A DNA stretch of 64,000 nucleotides from Gnetum montanum (GCA_015680685.1 MNCI01016508.1:311644-375643); one strand, 5' to 3'; shown: positions 34,823 to 47,240, counted from the stretch's first letter. Numbers and translations: made by a program. The notes: generated by a model not told the origin, from the sequence alone.

Positions 34823-35447
34823 GTTTGGAAAAACAGCTATGCACAATGATCTCCATTTTCCCTTAATTCTGATAGGACCCCATGGAAGATTTATGAGATG
34901 CTTGAACATAGAGCTTGTAGACTTTGAACCACCCCTTTCTGACACCAACATAGCATCCTTGGAAACATCCCTAGACTAGCTCGAACATCTGGTCCAAGCC
35001 TTAGACTTAGAAGCCAGTGATGTAATTGAGGACCCACTTATCGAAATTCTTGTGACTATAGCCAGAGGCGAGGCAGGAATGTTAAAGGTCTTATCACTCC
35101 GAATGATCCTCTCAAACTTTATGGATGAGGCTCAAAATAACTTGTCAAGAATTGTTGATCTTGACTCTACAAAGGAGGAGTGCATCCAAATGCTTAATCG
35201 TATTGAGTGGTATCACGATAAGCAACCACAAAAATATCATTGCAATCTACATCAACATCCAATCAAAAAGGGGATCTAGTCCTCAAGGTCATTCATGAGC
35301 CAGTGAAAAAATTCTTAGCCAACTGGGAATGGGTCCTTTTTGGTCATAAAGGCATATGAGAATGTAGCATTCAAGCTGGATGACTTAGATGGCAACAAGT
35401 TCCCAGATCTTGTCAATCATCTATACCTGAAACCCTACTATGCCTAA
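34823..35447 (+). pseudogene. G1 remnant of pol: integrase C-terminal region
   Basis: A frame open from about 34823 to 35279 with one TAG (about 34977) encodes an acidic segment (PLSDTNIASLETSLD, VIEDPLIEILVTIARGEAG, NRIEWYHDKQ). After a shift near 35275 comes KKGDLVLKVIHEPVKKFLA and GSFLVIKAYENVAFKLDDLD, GNKFPDLVNHLYLKPYYA, ending at TAA 35445-35447. The latter part is the usual Ty3/gypsy integrase C-terminal fold. The first part is not recognised. Gag, protease, RT and the integrase core are missing from G1. Confidence 0.65.
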
Positions 35448-35464
35448 CATGCAATCTCACGCTA

Positions 35465-35900
35465 GATATAAAGCAAGATAAGTAGATCATCTGCTATGAT
35501 GTAAAACTAGCACAAATCATCCGCTATGACATAAAATTGGCACAAATCATCCACCATGATGTTAAACTAGCATAGCATGTCTTTGGGCCATGACATGAAA
35601 CTGGCACACACAGATTGTCTGCCATGACGTTAAACTGGCATAACATCTCTTTGGGCCATGACATGAAAATGACACCTACAGAATGATCTGCTATGACTTT
35701 AAACTAGCCATCCCCCATCCTCTATAATGTTAAACTAGCACAGAGATCTACTAGGACCTTAAACTAGCACATCACGGTCTACTGGACCTTAAACTAGCAT
35801 AGCATGATCTACCCAGACCTTAAACGGGGACCACAATCTACTGGGACCTTAAGCTAGCACATCTGATGGTCTACCAAGATCCAAAACTAGGTTCACAAGG
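35465..35900 (+). repeat. Degenerate tandem array, TAAACTAGCAC units
   Basis: About 12-15 units of the form (T/C)GCTATGACxTTAAACTxGCA or CTACTGGGACCTTAAACTAGCAC. The same unit, inverted, forms the array at 40738-40996 in G2. Confidence 0.75.
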
Positions 35901-38168
35901 CTACCTCTCTAGTTCAACACATGTGACCTGGTGAACAAGTGAGCAAGAATATTCCCCATCTTCCGTTGCCTACCCACACCTCTCAGGCAGGGCAGGGTGG
36001 GATGTTGCAGTTCCAGAATGAAATTCACGATGTTAAGAAAACACCCTCTAGGACATTTGTAGCGTCACCATCCCTAACATCTTACTAATCTTCTGGAGAT
36101 GTCATTTACCGCAACCATTGTCAATCTTCTTGGTTGTACCTCTCTTTGTTAGCACCTCTTGCTGGAGTCCAAACACTATTGTGGCGCAGCCACAATATCA
36201 CCGCCCTCCAGCCCTCACCATCATCTGAGTTTGAAAGAACATTTAGCAACTAGGCTTCTCACCCTATGGCTGAATTTCTTAGCTCTTACCTGTGGTAGGG
36301 ATTCCTAAGAACTTGCATCATCATTGCTCCTAGCCTCTTGAGTGCTCACTTTCGATGTGGCTGCTGGAGTTTTTTCAACTTGCCATCACCAACACCTACA
36401 TTGGCCTTCCTACTTTGGACATTGTACATTCATAGCTTTTGCAATGTCCTGAGCAGATCAAACTTCATCTTCATTTCACATGATGATCATTTTTCCTAGT
36501 TGTCTCTTTGTTATGTTTGTAGGATAAGGCTAGGATGGCACCGATCAAGAATATGTTTCACCTCGAGAGTAGGACACTACATTGTTTCAAAGTACCCACT
36601 TCGATTGGCCTAGCTACTTGAGAGTGCATATCCTCAAATCTATTCAACCAACCTAACCTCTGCTTTCTCCCTTCGCAATTTCCAGCATCCCCTCGCAAGC
36701 TTCTCCAATACACATAAAACCCTTTCTCATGCTTAACCACTAGGTCCATGATGGATGTAATGCAACTCATCCCATGGGAAGCCTTTGTAGGCAGGTCAAA
36801 GCCTCACATGGATGTAACATAACTCATCCTAGGGAGGAAACACCTATCCTATAGCAATGACACGGTTTTCTTCAAATGGATATGGGTGTTCCATTTCTTC
36901 AAAAAAAAGAAAAGAAAAGAAACAAGCAAAAAATCCAAACGGAAAGAAGAAAAGAAAATAAGACAAGTGCCCAAGTCAAATGGCACAGTCGCTGCTTTGC
37001 AACTGTCTCAACCTTGGATTGACCATCTCTAAGCACTCTGACAAGAGGTTGAAATCCAAAGGGAAAAGACACAGACGTGTGCTAACTCCCTTATAAGCAC
37101 TCCGACAAGGGATCACACTATGGCAATGGTTCTCGTGACGTCACATCCTACACTTTTTCCTAACTTGATCTCCTCAAACCTGTTCCCTATTCTCTATCAT
37201 ACTTCACTTTCCTAGCACTCTCAAGCATAACGAAGCATCATCTAAGTGGGCACTAAAAAATGGTATTGGTGTTATGTTCATCATGGTATTTCGTATACTT
37301 TTTCTACATCTCTCGGGAAAATCCTCCAAACATCGAGAAAGACGAGCCAGTGAAATGCCATCAATTTTGGGCTCTTGTGACTCAGTGCTAGATTTGTCCA
37401 AGCATTGAAACCTAAGAAAAATCTCTCCAAATGTGGTGTCATGATGGGTCACAAAAATTGCATGGTACCCTGGAAGTCCAAACACCTACAAATTTTTCTC
37501 TAGGCTTGTCTACTACGTTCCTCAGCATAGTCAATGTAGCACCCAGTAGCAAGGCTAGTTTGCACAAATAGAACATTGGGGATGGACCATATAGCTTGGA
37601 AAATTTTCTATCTTCCATGCCATCTTGGTTGCCAGTCCACCTAAGTGCCAAGTTAGGAGCACTCAAAAGTGTTTAGGATGCACAAAATAGTTTGAAAAAT
37701 TTTCTATTTTTGACCTGTTACACTACGCTATGTTGCAAAGCGTAGACAACGTAGTAGGCACGCAATGCTGAAACTTTTCCAAGTGTTGAACCAGACATAG
37801 AACGTGCATTTGAGAAATTCTTTGGCTTCCAAGGATGCTTTCCCTACTACATCCTTAGAGTATGATCAGCGTGACATGAAAAAATAAGGCAAGTTTCACA
37901 AAAGTCATCCTAGTTTGGGTGGTATGCTGTGCTATGCTGCACAGCATAGCAAGGTGCTAACGTCCATAAAATCTTCCCTTAAGTTGTTTTGACATGAAAA
38001 ATGTATTTAACCATTCTTTGACCTTCAAGGTTGCTTGTCCCATTTTTCCCTCAGAACATGGCCAAGGACCCATGGTAGATTATTGTAGCATAACTTAAAA
38101 TGCATCCAAAATCAGGTGCTATGCTATGCTACGCAGCACAGCGTAGCACAGGGTAGTAGAGATATCAA
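35901..38168 (+). other. G1 3' noncoding region
   Basis: No gene is seen. A 36740-36880 segment (ACATGGATGTAACATAACTC, GGGAGGAAACACCTATCCTATAG) is homologous to the complement of 40080-40210 in G2. A purine tract stands at 36901-36960. From about 37690 three loose repeats of about 230 bp carry GACATGAAAA and GCTACGC palindromes (37720, 37930, 38115-38155). The part from about 37247 could belong to the LTR. Confidence 0.5.
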
Positions 38169-38270
38169 GGTCAAAAGTGTCTCAAGAATGAAACTAGGAG
38201 GTCTCAGGCTCTTTTGACATGAAAAGCATGATTGCCAATTGTTGAAGTTGCTTGCCTTACTAGGTCTCAG
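38169..38270 (+). repeat. G1 3' LTR, first piece
   Basis: Matches the first 100 bp of the 5' LTR (from 33345) up to the G2 insertion after GGTCTCAG. The start is GG instead of TG. Confidence 0.7.
38266..38270. repeat. Target-site duplication of G2, left copy (CTCAG)
   Basis: CTCAG is repeated at 48607-48611. The uninterrupted LTR at 33440-33460 confirms the target site. Confidence 0.9.
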
Positions 38271-39652
38271 TGTAGCGATAGAAAACATCGATGGATGGAA
38301 ACACTGAGGGGTCTCTGGGCACATAGCCTAACCCTGGATCCACACGAGGGTCGTGCTAGAGAAAATAGAAACAAGGTGCCCTAGATGGTCTTGTCGATCA
38401 AATAGGGACTTACGTGGTGTTAAAACAACTATGTACGAAAAGGGTTTATACTACGTTACATGCGGGCATCATGTCTAGAAAAGCTGGAACGTGGTAGGGT
38501 GTCCCAACCTGAGAACAGTAATGTAAACATGCAAATATGTATGAAAAAGTAGGAAAATGCAAGCATTTTACTAAATACTTGAGAAAAATGATTGAGAAAT
38601 ATAAAAGAATTTGAGAACAGTAGTGCACCACCCCAAAAGGGGGAGTGTGGATAATTCACAACGATATACATAATGTACAATATGTGCAGTGGGAGCACAG
38701 TCACAACCTCAATGGTGTTAAGCTGTGAAGTTTGGTGCTCACTGTGTTGAACTGTGCCTATCAGGTTAGTAGCCATGGTGTACCATGTGATGTTCCACTA
38801 GGCTCCAATGGGCTGCAGTGTAATGTGTGGTGTAGATATGTCTCTTTGCCGATGTGGTTTGCTATGGGTCTTGTTCGTCCACAGAGCTAAGTGCCAAGGT
38901 ACCAAAATGCCAAATGCCAAATGGAAGTGCCAACTACCTTGCTAGTAAAGAAATGAAAGCCTCCACCCTTTTCCTCCTCTCTTTTCAAAAGAGGGCATAG
39001 AGGTATTTATAAAGCTAGGGTTAGCCAAAAATGTGGATCAAGTGCCACATGGCAGTGTGGTAGGTGGGACCATGTTGTCTTCTACGCTTGTCCCTTGTTA
39101 CATGTGGGACATAAGATGTTGGTTGCTACTGTCCACTGTGCTCATCCTATGTTACGTGTGGGACACGAGACACTGGTTGCAATTGTCTACTGTGCTCGTC
39201 TCGTGTTATGCGTGGGACACGGGACACTAGCTGGAATGTTGGACATGGTGCTACACAGCACGATAGGGTGCAACACTGCACAGCGTGATAAGGTGCAACG
39301 CTGCACAATGTAATAGGGTGTTACGCTACGCTACACCATGTAGCATAATAGGGTGTTACACAGTGTAACAATGTGTTACGCAGCGTAACAGTGCGTAACA
39401 ATGTGTTACGCAGCGTAACAGTGCGTAACAATGTGTTACGCTATGCACCGTAACGTGGTATAGCGTAACATGGTGTTATACAGCGTAACAACGTGTAACA
39501 AGGTGTTATGCTATGCTACACTATGCAGCGTAACAGGGTGTTATGCAACGTAACAACACATAACAGGGTGTTATGCTATGCTATGCTATGCAGCATAATA
39601 GTGCGCTATGCTACGCAGCGTAACAAGGTGTTGAAAGTGCCATCATTCTGAC
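38271..39652 (-). repeat. G2 3' LTR
   Basis: Begins TGTAGCGATAG (plus strand). It aligns with 47263 onward (GTGGGAGCACAGT, GGTGTACCATGTGATGTTCC, CCAAATGCCAAATGGAAGT). Alignment ends near 39652 at CATCATTCTGACA, so about 150 bp at its 5' end appear replaced or deleted. The minus TATA box is at 39004-39011. The stretch 39240-39640 is an expanded palindromic repeat. Confidence 0.8.
39240..39640. repeat. Tandem palindromic repeat, GTTACGCAGCGTAACA type
   Basis: Repeats of GTGTTACGCAGCGTAACA and GTGCGTAACAATGTGTTACGC, able to fold into hairpins. A shorter, diverged copy stands at 48170-48440 in the partner LTR. Confidence 0.8.
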
Positions 39653-41329
39653 ATTATCACCATAGCAGACATGTCACCAATGTCATTTGTCACCACAAGA
39701 TTGGATGTCATTTTACCATGCTCAAGAGTGTTATGGGAATAAGATTATTCTAGGGGAGAAGGGGTATAGGAAATGCTAGAGAGATGAAATTTAAATGGTG
39801 GGGATGAAATGCAAACAGTGGATCATGATGTAAGATGAAAATTCAACATAGTTAATAGTGACCATCGCATGATGTGGTATGCCCCTAAAACATTAACTTC
39901 TTGTTGGAGTGTTTATGTGATCATCAAAGCCCATTTAATGTTGGGCCAATTATGAAGCTACAGAGTTGTTAATGTGCTTCTTCCTCGTCCCTTTTTTTTT
40001 GGCTAACCTTCTTTGGGTTCGGCTTACTACTGAATGTTAGCTACAAGTTGGTCATTGAGAAGATGGACTTTATTTTGATGCATAACAGTGAATCTATAGG
40101 ATAGATGTTTCCTCCCAGGGATGATTCATGTTACATTCGCTTAGGCCTTTACCATGCAATAGAGGTGCCCATTAGGATGAATTGTGTTGGATCAACCATG
40201 GGTTCTATAGTTGATGTGAAGAGAATGTCATGTGTGTCACAGTGCATATGCATCAGACGAGTGTGAAATCACGAGTATGGGGAGGATGAGAGGATGTTGG
40301 GATGAAGGAATGGATGTGCATAGGCTATAACAGCGATGAGGGGGATGTGCACTCTTGAAAGCTCAACTAGTCCAGCCATGCACATCAAAGCAATATGGTG
40401 ACTTACCACTGTGATGAGATGCACCTTTGCATGACAACCTCCAAGGCTTCAACCTACAAACATAATTCAGAGAGGACAAGAAAACCACAAAATGTGAAAT
40501 GCAAGTGAAAATTCCAGATGTGAAGATGTCATAAGTGCAAAACTATGAAGACACTGCAAATGTGTTGAATGTTGTGCTAGTCACAAGTGCTTAGGAAGCT
40601 GATGAAAGTGCCAGGGCGATGATGTTGCAAGTATTCTGAATGTTGGACTAATGGCAAGTGCTCCAAAAGAATCACTAGAATGATGGAAGGCAATGATGCT
40701 GTGAGTGCCACCAAGGTAATGGCAAGTGTTCGAATCATATCAACTACATGCCAGTTTAAAGTCCTAGCAGACCGTGAACCCAGTTTAAGGTCCTGGCAAA
40801 CCGTGATATGCTAGTTTATAGTTCTAGCAGACTATTGGATGCTAGTTTAATGTCGTAATGGACAATGGATGTTCTACTAGTTTAACGTCATGACCCAAGG
40901 ATAAGCTATGCCAATTTATAGTCATAGCGGACTATCTGTGCTAGTTTATAGTCATAGCGGACTATCTGTGTTAATTTATAGTCATAGCGGATTGGTGCTT
41001 ACCTTGCTTGTATAAGCTATGATGCTACACGTGTAGTCATGATGTGTGCCTACAAGATTATGCAAAAATCACCTAGAAAGAAAAGAACATCAAGCAACAC
41101 CTATCATAAACAAGGTTAAAATGAATGAATGAAAGGAAAGCAATGCAAAAAGTGATAGTTTTAGACCATTTCAGGTTGTAGGCTAGTTTAAGGCCTTTTT
41201 GGGTCATGGGCTTAGTTTAAGGTCTTTCTGGGCCATGTGTTTTTGTAGTTTTATGTTTTTTTTATGTTTTTCAAATGAAATGTGTAAACTAAGTTGAAAA
41301 ATGTGTACACAAAGAAAAATATGTGATCT
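39653..41329 (-). other. G2 3' noncoding region
   Basis: No gene is seen. A minus-strand purine run lies near 39985-40010. A segment homologous to G1 lies at 40080-40210, and the GTTTATAGTCATAGCGGA tandem array at 40738-40996. Confidence 0.55.
40738..40996. repeat. Tandem array, GTTTATAGTCATAGCGGACT units
   Basis: Eight to nine units of about 30 bp. The last three (40910-40990) are nearly identical (AGTCATAGCGGACTATCTGTG). It is the inverted counterpart of 35465-35900. Confidence 0.8.
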
Positions 41330-43107
41330 AAGTGAGCGGGAAAAATGTAAACGCGTAGGCTAGTCCAATGTAAACAAAAGTCAAAAATGCATGGCAAGCA
41401 GAGGCAAAGGGTAAGTAGGCACCCACATTTTTGGCCAAGGGAAAATCTTGGTCATGTAGTTTGTTCTTAAGTGGGCATGGATTAGGGGGTGTGCAAGGCT
41501 TAGGATCCTCTGGGAGGGTGTTGGCTTCAACCATTCATTCAGGTGGGTTAGCCTTAGGTGTTGTGTTGGTTAACGTAGGTGTACCACCAAGAAACTCTTC
41601 TTCCAAAACTTGTGTCATGTCTATATCATGGATAGTCGAAGAGGAAGCATTATCACCATGGATGATAACTTAACCACCTTCATATGGAAGGTGGATTTCT
41701 TGGTGGATGGGAAAGGAGATGGCCCTTAGTTGGGCTAGCCAAGGCTTACCTAGAATCATGTTGAAACATGGCATCTCGTCTATGACAATGAAATCTGCAC
41801 TAGTGGGGAATTACTCTCCTACCACAAAAGCTAAGTTGATTGTACCCATGACTGTGACACGTGATTTGTTAAAGGATTTTAGACACATGGTTTTGGTTGG
41901 CCTACTTTCATCTACTTGACCTAGCTTATTGATGATGGAGTATAGGACTATGTTTGTTGCTGCACCATCATCGACATGAACTCTACGGATGGTGCACTAC
42001 CCAACATGTATGCTAATGGATAGTGGAGCTGTAGTGACCTCCCCTCATTTAGGGTTAACTTTGAATGCATTATCATGGAACACTAGGGATGTTGAACTCG
42101 ATTCTTGCAGTGTAGGGGGTAACATCATTGCATGGATGGATGCCTCATTTGCAAGGATGTCCTCCATAATAGGAATGGATGCCAAGATTTTTGTCAATGC
42201 TTGGTAGTGAGTAGATGAGGTCATGGCTAGGTCGTACAAGCTCAATGTTGTGTTCTTTTATTTGAACATTTGTTTCACCTGGGTTAGTGCAGCTACAAAG
42301 TCCTTGTCATTAGCTATTCTGTTGGCTTTCAATTCCTCCACGTGGCTTGAGAGATGGATCTCTCATGAAGGGGACTTGGGCTTGGTTTGCTTGGCCTACT
42401 TTGGGGTAGGGGCCCTAGTGTTCAGTTGTTGTTTACTAGTTGTGGCCTTTGCTTCAGCCATGGGGGTTGTGAGTTGCTCGTTCTTGTGTTGTCATTTGGT
42501 AGGCCTACCTATGATGTTAGTGGGGTCACTCTTTGAAGGAGGAGAGATTGAGATATTGCCCACTATTGGGCTTTAGGTAGGTGAGGGGCCATCACGTTGA
42601 GGCACTTTTATGACAAATGGTGATTTAGGAGGAGTTGTTATGTGGCCAACTTGTTGTGGCACCTTGATGATGAAAGGTTGTTAAGTGGTTGTTGTTGCTA
42701 CGCTGTGCTAGTTTAACATAGCAGACGATTGGTTTGGAACTTTGATCACAAAGGGTGTTCCGAGTGCCTGAGGTGGCACTTTGATAACAAAGGGAGACCT
42801 CTTGCTTGTGGAGGTGGAGAGGACCCTTGCCTTGCTGGGAGGCACATGGATCATAAAAGGTTGTTGCATAGGTTTGGACTTACCACCTATGCTAATGGAA
42901 TTTATGACATAGGAGGCATCATCTATGTTGGATTTACTCATCGTGTTGATCACCAGTTAGACACGTTCTCTCATTCTCTGCAGGTCATCTTGCAAAGCAC
43001 GACAATTATCTATACTGTGACCAGCCAATTGGTGATAATGAAAGTATTGGTCTAGTTTGAAGTGTTGTGGAACTAGGAGCTTGATTGGTATAGCTAAAGT
43101 GAGATTC
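41330..43107 (-). pseudogene. G2 gag end and aspartic protease
   Basis: Minus strand. The gag C-terminus has HYHQLAGHSIDNCRALQDDL (about 42980-43060), a His/Cys motif like the HRGHGHDTEDC segment of other plant gypsy gags (from memory). A variable linker (MIHVPPSKARVL, TSKRSPFVIKVP) leads to the protease: VHVDDGAATNIVLYSIINKL, TVMGTINLAFVVG and FNMILGKPWLAQLRAISFP. The active site reads DDGA where D[TS]GA is usual; DGGA or DDGA forms exist in plant elements. A Pro-rich end (PKPCTPPNPCPL) closes it. No RT follows. Confidence 0.75.
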
Positions 43108-43112
43108 CTTAG
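43108..43112. repeat. Target-site duplication of G3, left copy (CTTAG)
   Basis: CTTAG, repeated at 44949-44953. Confidence 0.9.
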
Positions 43113-44948
43113 TGAAATACCCTAAAAAATGCGAGGTCATCCTGGCCTCACCAGGCTCTTGCAGTCCGCACAACACTATGGTAGTTCATCCAGAGAGGAA
43201 CGTTCTGAGTCTAGGTCAGCCAATTTGGAAAATTTTCTACTTTGAGAATGGACAAGTCCTATACCACCCTACCTGCCTATCAAAGTAGCCTGAACAACCG
43301 ACAGCCTACTCAGAAACAGTGTGCAGAATCGATGGCAGCATCCTGGGTATACAAGAAATAGTTCGGCAAGTTTTCTAAGTCACAAAGCTTGCTACGCTAT
43401 GTAGCATAGCAAGCTTCAGAAAACGATGGCAGAACAAAGTGCTACACTACACAATATCACACAGTGTAACATAGCAACGACTTCACTACCCACTCCCCTC
43501 ATCCAATTTCGAGTTCTACAGTGATGTCCCTTTTCGTTAGGAAGCGGCGAACCATGTTTGCTGCTATGCTACGTTGAGCAACATGGTGCAGCAAGGCATA
43601 GCAATCGTACGGAAGAGACAAAAGGTAGTTCAAAAGGCAGAATCAGAAAGTTCACAAAACTAGCATCATAGGAGAATGGGTTGCAAATTACCAAAACTAT
43701 CATGATTAAGGCTAGTTGCTATGCTACGCTACACTACGTAGCGTAGCATAGCGTAGCAAGTATGTGACATATGATAGGGTGCGCGGCAAGGTGCTACGCC
43801 ACGCCAAGTAGGCCATGTCACAAAGCATAGCGCAGCATACGGGTGGCTGTGTGACATCAATGCACTCCACAGAATTGGACCATTGGCACACATCTCTAGA
43901 CGCTGATGGCATAGTTACGGCGTAGTAGGATCGCAATTATTTCATGGCAGGATCACATCGCAATAGTCTTGTAAGCCCAATGGTCACAAATGGCTCAAGT
44001 AATGCTAGTAAGGTAACACAAGCCTACGACACGTAGCATTCAAACGGCCCCTTTTGCTTACCTTCAGCCCTATAAATATCCCAGAAAACAGCATTCAATA
44101 GGTCCGCAATTTTTTGCTAAAAAAGGATACCTACAATTTGGAAAAAAGCCAGCAATCTGTAAAGTTGACAGTTTCAAAAGAGTTCACATCATTCTAGAAG
44201 CAAACAATTTCCAAGTAGTGGGAACTTTGGAATTTTAAAACAAAGATTCCCCCCTCATTGGTGTTATAATAATCAAAGTCATCTATTTAAACACTGTAAA
44301 CAGAGAGTCTCTCCCAGCTGACGTAATGTCCCCGTCTTCGTTCTACCACCTTGGTAGAGCCCCACATTGTTTGTACGTGAAGTCCATGTCCAAGCGGATA
44401 GCTCTTTCTTTTTTCCAACATCAGTTACTCTCAGGACTTCTGCACTCCGTCACGCTGTGCAGCCGATTGTATCCACCCTGACCGGACAAATTTGTAGCTT
44501 TGGAACGGTGCATGTTTCTAACCATACTTTACTTTACCCCTCATTTACTGTCTTGTTTCCCTGCATTATTTTCTATCTTATTTACCTTTAAGCATCACTT
44601 CGTATTACTATCGCATTTCTGTTTCATTTACCTTTAATAATCATTTCGTATTACTGTCGCATTTCTATTTTATTCATCTTTAAGCATTATTTCACATTAC
44701 TGTTGCCTTTTTTTATAGTTCCTCCCTTACTTTATCTACCTGTGAGCATTATCTTGCATTTTGCATTATTTACGTTGCAAAAGGCTATATTGAAGCCGAT
44801 GTAAGTCCTTATCTGATCGACCAAACCGTTTAGGGCACCCCGTGCCCGCACACACCCAGCACCACCCTCCCGTTGGTATGGGGTTTGAACTGTCGCATCT
44901 ATCAACCCCCCGGTGTTCTTCCAGCCACCGACGTTTTCGGTTGCTACA
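43113..44948 (+). repeat. G3: solo LTR of a family G element
   Basis: Starts TGAAATACCC and ends GTTGCTACA with perfect CTTAG flanks and no internal region. It is a product of LTR-LTR recombination. Its end (GTGTTCTTCCAGCCACCGACG) matches the G1 and G2 LTR ends. It contains GCTACGC palindromes (43390-43480, 43720-43850) and a promoter at 44071. It interrupts the gag-protease gene of G2. It is probably the youngest insertion in this nest. Confidence 0.88.
44071..44078 (+). promoter_or_regulatory. G3 LTR TATA box
   Basis: CCCTATAAATATCCCAG, in the same context as the G1 LTR box. Confidence 0.65.
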
Positions 44949-44953
44949 CTTAG
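44949..44953. repeat. Target-site duplication of G3, right copy (CTTAG)
   Basis: Identical to 43108-43112. Confidence 0.9.
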
Positions 44954-46620
44954 TAGTTGCAATACCTATCATGTTTTTGATGGGTAATTGCCAATATGTG
45001 TTTGTATTGGATTTTTCCAGCTTTCAAGAGTTGCTCTAGTACTTCAAAGGGTTGCACCAGTAGTGGTGTATACTTTTAGCAGTCCTTGTGCTGAAAGTTG
45101 GGCCTTGGGGTAGCCCCTGTCAATGTAGGTGAGTTGGTGTCAAAATTTGCACTTTTGTCAGCTGGGGCCTTAGGGTAGCCCCTGTCAATGTAGGTGAGTT
45201 GGTGTCAAAATTTGCACTTTTGTCGGCTGGGGCCTTGGGTTGCTTAACTATCAGGCCCCAATTAGTTTCTTTTGTGCTTGTGGCTACTATTATCATTTTT
45301 GTGTTTTTCTTGCATGCAGGTTGATTTCTGTAGGCCACATAGGCTAGATCATTACTAGCTTACACTACTTCCTCTATGCCTTTTGTTTGGGAAAAGGCTT
45401 GGTTAAGAGACTTCAGGGCTAGATAATCTAGTTTGAACTTGATGAAGTCATTCACTACACCTTTGAAGATAGCTAGTAGGTGTGTCTCCGCTAAGGGTTC
45501 ATGCATTTCACTCAATGCAGCATTCCAACATTGGAGGAATTTTGACACGAGCTCTAGAGGCCCCTACTTAACTTGCATCAACTCGTCGAAGGTTGCTTCA
45601 GGCTTTAGGTTGTATCTGAAGTGCATCACAAACTTTCTTATGAGATCCTCCAAAGAGAAGATTGGGGCATTGGGTAACACATGATACCAGTCTAAGGCCT
45701 TGCTAGTGAGTGACATGGGAAAGACACGTATGATGGCATTTGGCCAAGCTTAAAGGAGTAGGCATTCAGATCAAAATGTGACCAAGTGTGCATTAGGATC
45801 CCCTTCTCTATTGTACTTGGTAAATTAAGGCAATTGGACACCGGTTGGAAGAATTAGGGAAGGTACATTAGGACTTATGGGGTCATCACCATAGAAGTCC
45901 ACCACCTTGATGGTGTTAGAGGAGGTAGCCTTAAGTCGGTTGATCTCCTTCGTCAAGCTTTGGATTAGTTGGAATGTTTGATCCAAGCTTGGGGATGTGC
46001 CAACTGGTTGCATTGGCTAGGCTTGTGTTGGTTGGATAGCATGGGGTTGAATTGTTGGTTGTAGAGTTTGCCAGTTTAACGTCGTAGCAGATGGTTGTTG
46101 TCAGTTTAACATCATAGTGGATGACTGCTGATGTATTGGCTGAGCGATGGGTGCGGTGATTGGAGTGGGCCACACATGGGTGGGTTGGATGGACACCGTA
46201 GACATCAGTGAGACAGGTAGGATGTAGGATGCATGAGTTGTTTGGACCTAGGAGGTGGCCCCTGTATGAGCATAGTTTTGAGCAAATGCATTAGTTGCTT
46301 GCGAGGAAGGTTGACTTGGCATGGTCACCATCTTGGAGGGAATGGGTGAACCAAATTGAGGTGAGGCTGTACTAGGGAGTGGTTGTTGGAAGACGGCGTG
46401 GAGGGGGCTCTCATGCTCAGAGTGGGCCTCGAACACATCTTCCTCCTTCTGTGAGGCTTCCTCGTAGGTTTTCCTTACATCATGTCTTTTTGCACAAATG
46501 AGTTGAAACAACAACTAGTGGTAGGACTCTGTGAGTGAGATTATGTCAAACAAGGAGGGGTTGTACTCCTGTCTATTCTGGTGGACTTGTTCATAGTCCT
46601 ATTTTGCCTCTAAATTGAGG
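44954..46620 (-). pseudogene. G2 gag
   Basis: Minus-strand Ty3/gypsy gag. It has an N-terminal Ser/Pro/Gln-rich region (46248-46514), then the linker SLDQTFQLIQSLTKEINRL. The retrotransposon gag core follows: REGDPNAHLVTF, PMSLTSKALDWYHVLPN, FSLEDLIRKFVMHFRYN, SKFLQCWNAALSEM and LLAIFKGVVNDFIKFKL. It continues to the His/Cys motif beyond the solo LTR G3 (43060). A few stops and a 65-bp duplication (45101-45230) that shifts the frame disable it. Confidence 0.8.
45101..45230. repeat. 65-bp tandem duplication inside G2 gag
   Basis: Units 45101-45165 and 45166-45230 differ at only a few positions. The unit is not a multiple of three, so the second copy is read in another frame. Confidence 0.9.
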
Positions 46621-47240
46621 TAATCCACTGATAGTTCTGCTTGGATTTTGGCACAAAAAATTGTATTGCTCAAGGCTTAATGTGGCATTCTTTGGCTGGA
46701 TTGTGGTATCAAATGTATTAGACAGCAACGTGGAAGGTTAATCTGGATTCATATTCATAGATTAGGTTGTGAGAGTTGTTATTTGCAGAAAATGGCTAAC
46801 TTTGAAATGGAAGAAAAATGACTAAGTTTGTCAATAGTAGGAAAATGGCTAAGTATAGAAATATATAGAAAAGGGCTAACTGTAACAATGCAAAAAAAAA
46901 ATTCTAAGTATGAAAATACAGAAAAAATGCTAAGTATGACAACTGCTAAAAATGGCCAACTCTGGTGTAGCATAATAGGGTGTTACACTGTAGTGTCAGG
47001 TGTTGCATTGTAGTGCTACGCTATACTGTAGCACTAGGTGTTGCACTATAGCGCTACACTGCACTGTAGCGCTACGCTACACTGTAGCATTGTAGTGTGC
47101 TACACTACGCTATGCTACATAGTATATGCCTGCTACATTGCGCCTTGTACCAGCCTATTACACTATGTGGTGTAGCTATAAGCTATACAGAACAAGTCAT
47201 AATAGTTAAAAATGATACTTGACACAAACTTAGATCTGGG
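46621..47240 (-). other. G2 leader region with GCTACGC palindromes
   Basis: Between primer site and gag. The segment 46970-47130 holds repeated TGTAGCGCTACG- and CTACACTACGCTATGC-type palindromes. No gene is seen. Confidence 0.55.

Noticed and set aside
39033-39313. Repetitive Trp/Cys-rich frames in the G2 LTR
   Set aside because: Produced by a GTTATGCGTGGGACAC-type tandem repeat; the same occurs at 47852-48187 in the partner LTR.
39240-39640. CRISPR-like regularly spaced repeats
   Set aside because: The repeats are palindromic tandem units without unique spacers of constant length, and they lie in a plant LTR.
42223-42576. A 117-codon plus-strand frame with hydrophobic segments
   Set aside because: Antisense to the G2 gag-protease gene, whose motifs on the minus strand explain the open frame.
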